Of a stretch of 8,198 bases of DNA, positions 1 through 5,499 are shown piece by piece; position 1 is the first letter of the stretch; every line of letters begins with the position of its first letter. The DNA lies in NCBI GenBank assembly GCA_005800795.1, contig SYEN01000130.1, positions 1-8,198 of the forward strand. Reading direction: 5' to 3'. The notes beneath the pieces were generated by a model that saw only the letters and a list, made by a program, of their open reading frames with translations, searched no databases and was not told the DNA's origin. Both the position numbers and the translations under genes were made by a program. The DNA comes from Burkholderiales bacterium. GTDB lineage: Bacteria; Pseudomonadota; Gammaproteobacteria; Burkholderiales; SG8-41.

Positions 1-159
1 ATCAGCCACGATGGCCTCGCACGCGGCAGCCACACCGGGGGTATACGCCAGCGCCAGATCGCGCTGATTAATCAGCCCCTTGGTCGGCGCTATAGAAATC
101 TTGCCGGGTGTGGGAAATTGGTGATAATCAAGCGCGGCTTTGCGCAGAGAGTCTTCCAT
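1..159 (-). CDS. maeB: NADP-dependent malic enzyme, N-terminal fragment (runs off the window)
   Basis: Only the first 53 codons are visible; the gene continues past base 1. The start is ATG at 159-157. The translation opens MEDSLRKAALDYHQFPTPGK and continues with PTK, NQRDLALAYTPGVAAACEAI. This is the conserved N-terminal signature of the bacterial malic enzyme family that carries a C-terminal phosphotransacetylase-like domain (MaeB, usually about 760 residues). These enzymes oxidatively decarboxylate malate to pyruvate and make NADPH in the cytoplasm. The visible part includes the YTPGVA segment of the malic N-terminal domain but no catalytic Lys/Asp or nucleotide site, so cofactor preference rests on family likeness. 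It lies 119 bp downstream of the disrupted hydrolase gene on the same strand and has its own candidate -10 box, so it may be transcribed separately. Upstream ribosome-binding sequence is weak. Family identity is fairly secure; the rest of the protein is unseen. Confidence 0.88.
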   Translation of the reverse strand, partial: MEDSLRKAALDYHQFPTPGKISIAPTKGLINQRDLALAYTPGVAAACEAIVAD

Positions 160-196
160 GTTTTAGTTTCGCCTGCCGTCGCTTTATCGATTGGCG

Positions 197-225
197 ATTA
201 TAGCGGATGGCGAGCGCTGCCTATA
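197..225 (-). promoter_or_regulatory. Candidate sigma70-type promoter for the malic enzyme gene
   Basis: On the minus strand a perfect TATAAT hexamer lies at 202-197, about 38 bp upstream of the malic enzyme ATG. At the standard 17-bp spacing the -35 position (225-220) reads TATAGG, a poor match. A better hexamer, TTGAGG at 231-226, is 23 bp away, which is too far for a normal promoter. The -10 box stands out in GC-rich sequence, but the promoter call is a motif judgement only. The rest of the 160-278 gap shows no convincing terminator hairpin. Confidence 0.35.
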
Positions 226-278
226 CCTCAAGGCACCCTGTCCCGCGGCGCGATGGCTACCCTGACGTGACCCCGAAC

Positions 279-1079
279 TTAGCGTACGAAAAATTTCTTA
301 ACCGTCTCCTCGGCAACCGCTTGCAGGAAGGCCGCATCGTCCTTGCTCACTTTGCCGTAATAGTCGTAGGTATTGCCCGCTGGCGACTTGCCGTAGAGGC
401 TGGCGTATACCGTACCGGCCGCGAGATAGACCCCCAGATACGTAGGATGGCTGCCGTCGTAATCCTGATGCAGCTTGATGTTAGGCCGTTGCCGGTACGC
501 CTCCTCGAAAGCCAGCCCCGCCGGGATCACCAGTGCACCGATTTCGTTACCAACGGAGACGTACATTTCCTCCGTTTTGCGCATCATGTCAGGGCTCGCC
601 GATTGGCTCGGTTTGACGTGCGCCTGCGTCATATAGAGCGCGGTCCTGGCACCGCGTTTGCGGATCACTTCGTTGAACTCGATCACGGTGCGGCGGAATG
701 CGGCGCGCGTGGCATCGGACAGCGCATCGGTGCTGTTGCCCTGCAGTATCACAACCTCCCACGGTTTGTTGACACCCAGCCTGCCGGTTTCGGTCAATGT
801 CTCGATGTTATGGTGCGCGAGTGGCGAACCGGCGATGGTGGCTGCCTTGTATTGGAACGGCTTGGCCCAAACGGGATCGGCAGCCAACGCGATACGGCGC
901 GTATAGAAATGCACACTGCCACTTTAGAAAAAGTAGCTGTTGCCCACGAAAAGCACCCGTTGGGGTGTGTCGACTTGCGGCGCTCGGACCGTGGGATTGG
1001 CGGCCTGCGCCGCCACCGCAAGCAGAAGCACGGCGGCCAGCATCAGGGACTGCACCATCAAGGCGGCTCGAGATTGCAT
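279..1079 (-). pseudogene. Secreted SGNH/GDSL-family hydrolase interrupted by an in-frame stop codon
   Basis: Read from ATG 1079-1077, the frame encodes a 266-residue SGNH-type hydrolase apart from one TAA at codon 52 (926-924). Residues 1-26 form a signal peptide with a hydrophobic core (LMLAAVLLLAVAA) ending AQA, so the product would be exported. Block I is FVGNSYFF (residues 44-51, nucleophile Ser48 in GNS); the stop follows immediately. The same frame then resumes with SGSVHFYTRRIA and reads through to TAA at 281-279. It keeps LQGNS (about 112-116, plausible oxyanion block) and DGSHPT (Asp208 and His211 of the catalytic D-x-x-H). Relatives with GNSYTYYN-like sequence have Tyr at the stop position, so a TAC/TAT to TAA change is likely. 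GTG at 914-912 could restart translation, but that product lacks signal peptide and nucleophile. It begins 27 bp after the upstream Bug gene and is probably co-transcribed with it. A sequencing error is possible. Confidence 0.8.
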
Positions 1080-1106
1080 GGCAAACAGGGGGTCTTATCG
1101 TCGAAC

Positions 1107-2156
1107 TTATAGTTTTAGGCCTATGCGTTTCACCACGGTGGCCCACTTGGTGTACTCCCGGCGAATAAGCGCCGCGAATTCCTCGGGCGTGCTGGCGACG
1201 GGATCGTTACCCAATGGCGCATAACGCTCGATCACACAGGTAGACTTCGCGGCTTTGTGCATCTCCTCGCTAAGCCGGGTGACGATAGGCCTTGGCACAC
1301 CCATTGGCGCGATGATGCCTCCCCACGTGGTCACGTCATAACCCGGCACGCCGGCTTCGGCCACCGTCGGCAACTGGGGAAATGCCTTGGTGCGTGCCGG
1401 CCCCGTTACCGCAAGCCCGCGCAGCCTGCCCGTTTGGATGTATGGCGCCACGCTGGTTGCGGGGTCAAACAGGAGTTGCACAAAACCCGACATCGCATCG
1501 GTGGCAGCCTGCGCGCCGCCCTTGTAGGGCACATGCAGGATATCGGTGCCGCTCAGTATCTTGAAATACTCTCCGGCCAGATGGCCGACCGTACCGGCGC
1601 CCGCCGAGCCATACGCCAATTGCCCGGGTTTGGCTTTTGCCAGCGCTACGAGCTCCTTCACCGACTTGATCGGCAATGTCGGAGAAACAACGAGGAACAA
1701 CGGACCACTTACCGCCTGTGAGATCGCCTGCACTTCCTTGTCAACATCGTACGGCAGATTGGGCGTGATGCTGCGGTTGATGGCGAGCGGCCCTGCGCCC
1801 GCATAAGCAATGGTGTAGCCATCCGGTGCGGACCTCACCAGCGCCTGCATGCCGATGGCGCCGCCCGCTCCGGCGCGATTGTCGGGGATCACTTGTTGCC
1901 CGATCTGCCTCGACAGCTCCAACGCGTAGAACCTGGCGGAGGTGTCGGTGGCGCTGCCGGTCGCAAACGGAATGATCATGCGTATAGGACGATTGGGATA
2001 GCCCTGCTGTGCTGCCGCGCTGGCGGCAAGTAACACGGCCCCTACGGTTGCGGACAACATGACCGCACGCCGCCAGGGGCGTTTACCGGCCCCGGGTCGC
2101 AGGCGATTATTAGACGGCAGAGAAGCATTCGATGTAGCGCACTGAACTTCGATCAT
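1107..2156 (-). CDS. Bug/TctC-family tripartite tricarboxylate transporter substrate-binding receptor
   Basis: A 349-residue periplasmic solute receptor of the Bug (TctC) family, which captures carboxylates or similar small molecules for TctAB-type permeases. Family hallmarks are YPNRPIRMIIPFATGS just after the signal peptide, NRAGAGGAIG, APDGYTIAYAG, LPYDVDKEVQ, HVPYKGGAQA, PTVAEAGVPGYDV and STPEEFAALI near the C-terminus. The signal core is MLSATVGAVLLAASAAA at about 33-49, with cleavage before QQGYP. ATG at 2156-2154 is preferred because AAGG at 2169-2166 sits 9 bp upstream; a GTG three codons further up (2165-2163) overlaps that site. This start leaves a long 32-residue n-region ending KRPWRRAV; a start at the internal ATG (2060-2058) would give a more ordinary signal peptide but has no clear ribosome-binding site. 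It follows the CCG-domain gene by 74 bp and precedes the disrupted hydrolase by 27 bp. The ligand cannot be deduced, and no membrane partner is nearby. Confidence 0.93.
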   Translation of the reverse strand: MIEVQCATSNASLPSNNRLRPGAGKRPWRRAVMLSATVGAVLLAASAAAQQGYPNRPIRMIIPFATGSATDTSARFYALELSRQIGQQVIPDNRAGAGGAIGMQALVRSAPDGYTIAYAGAGPLAINRSITPNLPYDVDKEVQAISQAVSGPLFLVVSPTLPIKSVKELVALAKAKPGQLAYGSAGAGTVGHLAGEYFKILSGTDILHVPYKGGAQAATDAMSGFVQLLFDPATSVAPYIQTGRLRGLAVTGPARTKAFPQLPTVAEAGVPGYDVTTWGGIIAPMGVPRPIVTRLSEEMHKAAKSTCVIERYAPLGNDPVASTPEEFAALIRREYTKWATVVKRIGLKL

Positions 2157-2164
2157 TTTCAACA

Positions 2165-2170
2165 CCCTTT
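2165..2170 (-). promoter_or_regulatory. Ribosome-binding site that decides the Bug receptor start
   Basis: AAAGGG on the minus strand, with AAGG 9 bp before ATG 2156-2154. It overlaps the alternative GTG (2165-2163), which argues that the ATG three codons downstream is the true start. Confidence 0.5.
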
Positions 2171-2230
2171 GCTTAAGCGGTATCCCAAAAGTTCGGGTAT
2201 GGGCTGATGGGTATGCCTGCTACCGCCCGA

Positions 2231-3070
2231 TTATTTTGCCGGCTGTTTCAACAATTCCGGCAATATCGAGTCACGAAAAAGCTTTTCGCCCATCGCGGCG
2301 ATGCGCGCTTCGCCCACTTTGGCGATGACGGCTTCCTCAGTTCCGGCAAGCTTCCAGTCCTTGTAGTCGTCTTGCGTGGGCAGGCCCATCGCTTCGGTCA
2401 GCAGGTTGACGTAGTTCACCACCTTAAACGGCTCGCGGCCTTCGAGCGCGCACAACAGCCGCTGGCAGGAGTGAAACACCGTGGCGACGGTATCCGCTTG
2501 CGTGCTTACGGCCGCGTCGCATACGGCACGCGTGGCGTCCTTTAGCGAAGCCGGCACGCGCGACAGCGCCGAGCACATATGCCCCGGCGAGGACACCTCG
2601 GTCGTCACCAATTCCAGCCCCGGTATCAACCGCAGCAAATCCTCCACCAGCGGGTTGACATCGACCTCGTGAAAACCAAAATGCTTGTGGAGCATCACCC
2701 GGCGCTCGATGCGATGCGTCAGCTTCGCGGCTAGCACGTCACGGCGGGCGTGCAGCATCTGCGCGAAATTCGATAACTGAAACTGCGCATCGGTGTATTC
2801 GCCCATGAACGCATTCATGTGGCGGTAACACGACGGACACCAGCTCACCACCTGCCCGGTGCCGTGCGCGTTAAATTTTTCGACGGTGCGTTTGCCCATG
2901 CCCTCGGCCGCGCGCAGGTTGCCATCCTTGGCCGTGCCGCAACAGTAACCCGCGCCGCCTGCCGGTGTGACTTCAATGCCCACAGCCTCCAGCAGCGTGA
3001 TGGCGCTGTGAATGATGTCGCCATGACGCACCACGTTGCAGCCGTACCAGAAGGTTACCTTGTCATTCAT
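2231..3070 (-). CDS. HdrB-like CCG-domain iron-sulfur oxidoreductase subunit
   Basis: A 279-residue protein resembling heterodisulfide reductase subunit B and the CCG-domain (Fe-S)-binding subunits of related dehydrogenases. The N-terminal CCG domain is complete: Cys11 (WYGCN), Cys43-Cys44-Gly45 (GAGYCCGTAKDGN) and Cys78-x-x-Cys81 (SWCPSCYRHM). This pattern binds an iron-sulfur cluster in the family. The second half keeps the fold-like spacing but is degraded: HKHFGFHE (128-135) lacks the leading Cys, GHMCSALSR (163-171) stands where CCG is expected, and HSCQRLLC (200-207) replaces the final CxxC motif. There is no signal peptide or membrane helix, so it should be cytoplasmic. It starts at ATG 3070-3068, 9 bp after the HdrC-like gene, with no strong ribosome-binding site, suggesting translational coupling. 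The probable role is electron transfer from an unidentified dehydrogenase. A LutA- or GlcF-like role is possible; no flavoprotein partner is in the window. Confidence 0.85.
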   Translation of the reverse strand: MNDKVTFWYGCNVVRHGDIIHSAITLLEAVGIEVTPAGGAGYCCGTAKDGNLRAAEGMGKRTVEKFNAHGTGQVVSWCPSCYRHMNAFMGEYTDAQFQLSNFAQMLHARRDVLAAKLTHRIERRVMLHKHFGFHEVDVNPLVEDLLRLIPGLELVTTEVSSPGHMCSALSRVPASLKDATRAVCDAAVSTQADTVATVFHSCQRLLCALEGREPFKVVNYVNLLTEAMGLPTQDDYKDWKLAGTEEAVIAKVGEARIAAMGEKLFRDSILPELLKQPAK

Positions 3071-3079
3071 GATGAATGG

Positions 3080-3526
3080 TCAGCGTTGCCAGCGCTCGAT
3101 CTCTTCCGCCGTCATTTGCGTGCCGGCAAAGGCATTGATCACGCGGAAAAAATCCTTCGCATCGCGCCCAATGAGTTTGGTCTGTTCAGCCGGCACGTCC
3201 AGCGAACCCATCGCGCTCATCTGACCGACGCGTACCATTTTCATCGCGTTGATGCCTTCGGGGCAGGCGTCGATGCAGCGCGACGATTGCGTGCACACTT
3301 TCAGCCACGCCACGCTTTCGGCGTTGCCCGGTGTTTGCCTTAACCAATCGAGCACGCCCGACACCGTCGCTTGCGGTTCGGCGTTAGTCAGGCCGTCGCT
3401 GTAACGCGTCATCGGGCAGGCTTCAAAACATTTGCCGCAACGCGTGCAGCGCGCGAGCGTGTCCGCGATGAAATCATCGAGGTGTTCGCGCAGCGTCGTG
3501 GTTTTTTTGGTCACAAAAATATTCAA
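3080..3526 (-). CDS. HdrC-like 4Fe-4S dicluster protein
   Basis: A small cytoplasmic ferredoxin-like protein (148 residues if started at TTG 3526-3524) resembling heterodisulfide reductase subunit C. The first cluster motif is canonical: Cys27-x2-Cys30-x2-Cys33-x3-Cys37-Pro (RCTRCGKCFEACP). The second reads CTQSSRCIDACP (78-89). Cys78, Cys84 and Cys88 are present, but the position of the second cysteine is Ser81. HdrC-type proteins normally bind two [4Fe-4S] clusters and relay electrons to the HdrB-like CCG subunit, whose gene follows after 9 bp. The start is uncertain: TTG 3526-3524 and GTG 3514-3512 (four codons later) are both possible, neither has a clear ribosome-binding site, and there is no in-frame ATG upstream. 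It begins 33 bp after the aldolase gene in an AT-rich spacer that carries one copy of a two-copy repeat. The family call is solid; the electron donor is unknown. Confidence 0.86.
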   Translation of the reverse strand: MNIFVTKKTTTLREHLDDFIADTLARCTRCGKCFEACPMTRYSDGLTNAEPQATVSGVLDWLRQTPGNAESVAWLKVCTQSSRCIDACPEGINAMKMVRVGQMSAMGSLDVPAEQTKLIGRDAKDFFRVINAFAGTQMTAEEIERWQR

Positions 3527-3542
3527 TTAAAACAATTACTTA
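3516..3542. repeat. AT-rich 27-bp repeat, copy 1
   Basis: Plus-strand sequence beginning AAAATATTCAATTAAAAC and ending ACTTA matches 7383-7409 at 25 of 27 positions without gaps. It covers the first codons of the HdrC-like gene and the spacer behind the aldolase gene. In GC-rich DNA such a long AT-rich match stands out, though low complexity makes a chance origin possible. Confidence 0.6.
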
Positions 3543-3559
3543 CATAACCCCTGCACAGG

Positions 3560-4417
3560 CTATCGCCCCGACAACTTCAACGCCTTTTCCAGCACCGCGT
3601 TCGAGCGCGCAGCCCGCGGCATCAGCCATTTGAAGCCTTGCGCCACCACTTCATCAACGTTGTCGGCCTCAACGTGCGGATGGCCGCAAGCGACATTAGC
3701 CGCCTTGCAGATCGCCAGAATTTCCGCGATGGCGCCTGCCACCACCGGATGTTTGTACTGGCGCGGAAAACCCAGGTTCTGTGACAAATCCCCCTCGCCG
3801 ATCACCACGGCACCGATGCCTGGCACTTCCTTCAAAATCTTCGGCAGGTTTTTCATGCCCACCACGTCCTCGCACATGATGGCGACGAGAATCTCGCCCT
3901 TGGGATCGAGCGGCCACACGTCGGCACGGTCGTAGTATTCCTGTTGCGAAATGCCCCAGTAGCGTGCGGCGTTGGCGGGCGCGTCACCGCGCTGGCCGGC
4001 GGGCTCGTAACGCGGCGCGCCGGTGGGACGCGCGTAGCGGCATGCAGCCACAGCGCTGCGCGCTTCTTCCACCGTGCTGATGTGCGGCCACAAGATGCCG
4101 TAGACGCCCTGATCGAGCACCTGCTTGGCGATCCACTGATTCATTTCAATGCCGTTGGGCGGTATGCGCACCATCGGCGTAACGGCCGGAGCGACACTGC
4201 CCGCTGCCGCGATTTGCTGCCGGTTCAGCATGTACTGCAAACTGTCGCGCAGCGCGCGGATGTCGTAGGCGTTATGCTCCATTTCGAACACCACACCGTC
4301 GTATTTTTCGGTGGTTACGGCTTGCGCAGCAGCCGTCTCGGACGGCTGAAAACACACAAAAGCGTTTTTGCCCGATTCGAGTGCCCTGATGATGCCGTTG
4401 AGTCTGGGAATGGCCAT
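3560..4417 (-). CDS. HpcH/HpaI-family aldolase (citrate lyase-like class II aldolase)
   Basis: A 285-residue cytoplasmic enzyme of the HpcH/HpaI aldolase family. Members are divalent-metal class II aldolases that cleave 4-hydroxy-2-oxo acids to pyruvate (or an oxoacid) and an aldehyde. Visible family features are VVFEMEHNAYD (42-52, the His48 region), the substrate-binding Arg of MVRIPP (Arg84), GILWPHISTVEEA (107-119), a metal-ligand Glu183 in AIMCED, and Asp210 in IGEGDLSQNLG. The last motif is usually GPxDLS; here it is GEGDLS, and Glu183-Asp210 are 27 apart, one more than in HpaI-like sequences. The insert at about 136-175 (RYEPAGQRGDAP to DPKGE) marks an extended subgroup, so textbook 4-hydroxy-2-oxoheptanedioate specificity should not be assumed. 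The start ATG 4417-4415 has GGAG 5 bp upstream. It lies 17 bp after the upstream Bug gene and is likely co-transcribed with it. Confidence 0.92.
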   Translation of the reverse strand: MAIPRLNGIIRALESGKNAFVCFQPSETAAAQAVTTEKYDGVVFEMEHNAYDIRALRDSLQYMLNRQQIAAAGSVAPAVTPMVRIPPNGIEMNQWIAKQVLDQGVYGILWPHISTVEEARSAVAACRYARPTGAPRYEPAGQRGDAPANAARYWGISQQEYYDRADVWPLDPKGEILVAIMCEDVVGMKNLPKILKEVPGIGAVVIGEGDLSQNLGFPRQYKHPVVAGAIAEILAICKAANVACGHPHVEADNVDEVVAQGFKWLMPRAARSNAVLEKALKLSGR

Positions 4418-4434
4418 TTTTTCTCCGATTAAAA

Positions 4435-5403
4435 TTATTCGTTACGAATTTTTGCCGTTTGAATCACTTTGCGCCACTTGTCGATATCGGCGCGCATGAA
4501 AGCCTCAAGCTCAGCCGGAGAAGACGCCAGCGCGTCCACCCCGTCGCGCGCAAGTTTTTCCTTCATCGCAGGCGCCAGCAGGGCGGCACGAATCAAGCCC
4601 TGCATTTTTTCGGCCACCCCTTTGTTGAAGCCGGCGGGCGCGAGCAGCGCGTGCCAGGTCAGCACTTCCAGCCCCTTGTAACCCAGCTCGTCCATGGTGG
4701 GAACATCGGACGCGATGGATTGGCGCTCCCCCGCCCCAACGGCCAACATGCGCACACGGCCCGATTCCTTGAACGGCAACGCCACACGCAGCACGTCGAA
4801 CATGAGATCGATGTGCCCTCCCAGCAAGTCAATGCGCGACGGTGCAGCGCCTTTGTACGGCACGTGCACCATGTCAACGTTTGCCAGTTGCTTTAGCAAT
4901 TCCATGCCCAGGTGCCCTGCCGAGCCCGTGCCCGAAGACGCGTAACTGAGCTTGCGCGGTGCAGCGCGCGCGAGCGCCAGCAGTTCCTTCACCGACTTCG
5001 CCGGTATCGACGGATGAATCACCAGCGCGTTGTATTGCTTGGAGATGAGGGTGATCGGCGTGAAATCCCTGATAGGGTCGTAGGGCACCTTCGCCATCAG
5101 GCTGGGGTTGGTGGTGTGCGTACCGTACGGCACGTACAATGTGTAACCGTCCGGCGCAGATTTCGCCACATGTTCGGCTGCAATATTGCCGCTGGCGCCG
5201 GGCCGAGGGTCGATCACAATCGGCTGTCCCCACGCCGCCGTCAGCGGCTGCCCCACGTAGCGGCCCATCAACTCGCTGCCGCCCCCTACCGGCGTGCCGA
5301 TGATGATGCGGATGGGTTTGGCGGGATAATCACTTTGCGCGTGTACGCCTGCCATGCTCAACATGCCCGCAGCCAGTGTCAGCCTTCCGCCGAGTATATT
5401 CAT
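4435..5403 (-). CDS. Bug/TctC-family tripartite tricarboxylate transporter substrate-binding receptor
   Basis: A 322-residue periplasmic receptor, first gene of the left arm. Residues 1-22 form a signal peptide (MNILGGRLTLAAGMLSMAGVHA, shown here as its limits only in function) with cleavage before QSDYPAKPIRIII. Bug-family motifs follow in order: GTPVGGGSE (about 35-43), PRPGASGNIAAE, SAPDGYTLYV, VPYDPIRDFTPI, SYASSGTGSAGHL, VHVPYKGAAP, VPTMDELGY and SSPAELEAFM. The start at ATG 5403-5401 is chosen because the signal peptide begins there; the frame stays open to 5892, but that part overlaps the divergent hydrolase gene and has no receptor-like sequence. No Shine-Dalgarno sequence precedes the ATG, unlike the neighbouring genes. 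It differs clearly from the other Bug receptor downstream, so the two are not a recent duplication and may bind different ligands. TctA/TctB membrane subunits are not in the window, as is common for Bug receptors scattered through Burkholderiales genomes. Confidence 0.93.
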   Translation of the reverse strand: MNILGGRLTLAAGMLSMAGVHAQSDYPAKPIRIIIGTPVGGGSELMGRYVGQPLTAAWGQPIVIDPRPGASGNIAAEHVAKSAPDGYTLYVPYGTHTTNPSLMAKVPYDPIRDFTPITLISKQYNALVIHPSIPAKSVKELLALARAAPRKLSYASSGTGSAGHLGMELLKQLANVDMVHVPYKGAAPSRIDLLGGHIDLMFDVLRVALPFKESGRVRMLAVGAGERQSIASDVPTMDELGYKGLEVLTWHALLAPAGFNKGVAEKMQGLIRAALLAPAMKEKLARDGVDALASSPAELEAFMRADIDKWRKVIQTAKIRNE

Positions 5404-5415
5404 GATGCAATCGTA

Positions 5416-5436
5416 GCACGGGGCACGGGGCACGGG
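5416..5436. repeat. Tandem heptamer GCACGGG, three perfect copies
   Basis: GCACGGG occurs three times end to end at 5416-5422, 5423-5429 and 5430-5436, followed by the related GCGCCGG. It is not coding for either flanking gene as annotated and fills the middle of the divergent promoter gap. It could be a slippage-prone simple repeat or a spacer within regulatory DNA. Confidence 0.85.
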
Positions 5437-5485
5437 GCGCCGGAACTCGGTGGCCGCGAAGTGTGTTATTTTTGCGGCTGCCTTC

Positions 5486-5490
5486 AGAGG
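5486..5490 (+). promoter_or_regulatory. Ribosome-binding site that supports a TTG start
   Basis: AGAGG lies 9 bp before TTG 5500-5502. No ATG or GTG in the correct frame lies between this site and the conserved ELYPDIEPFD sequence, so this element points to the TTG as the start of the hydrolase gene. Confidence 0.6.
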
Positions 5491-5499
5491 AATGTCATT

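Larger units (their letters stand above)
5404..5499. promoter_or_regulatory. Divergent intergenic region between the two catabolic arms
   Basis: This 96-bp gap separates the minus-strand Bug gene from the plus-strand hydrolase gene, so it should hold promoters for both arms. It contains a GC-rich heptamer array (5416-5436). On the minus strand, an extended -10-like TGC-TACGAT lies 6 bp before the Bug ATG, with no recognisable -35. On the plus strand, only a T-rich patch near 5466-5473 resembles part of a -10 region. No operator palindrome is obvious. The regulatory role is inferred from position. Confidence 0.5.

Noticed and set aside
279..914. Treating the SGNH remnant as an intact gene starting at GTG 914
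   Set aside because: That product would lack the signal peptide and the catalytic Ser block that lie in the same frame just upstream of the stop codon.
207..1112. A 301-codon plus-strand open frame opposite the SGNH hydrolase gene
   Set aside because: It has no recognisable motifs and lies antisense to a frame with signal peptide and SGNH blocks; GC-rich DNA gives such open shadow frames.
2180..2205. Possible terminator hairpin between the CCG-domain gene and the second Bug gene
   Set aside because: Only three base pairs (CCC/GGG) can form around the loop and no T-tract follows on the minus strand.
4912..5499. Upstream extension of the iminopeptidase-like frame
   Set aside because: It is antisense to the Bug receptor, shows no family similarity, and a good ribosome-binding site precedes TTG 5500.
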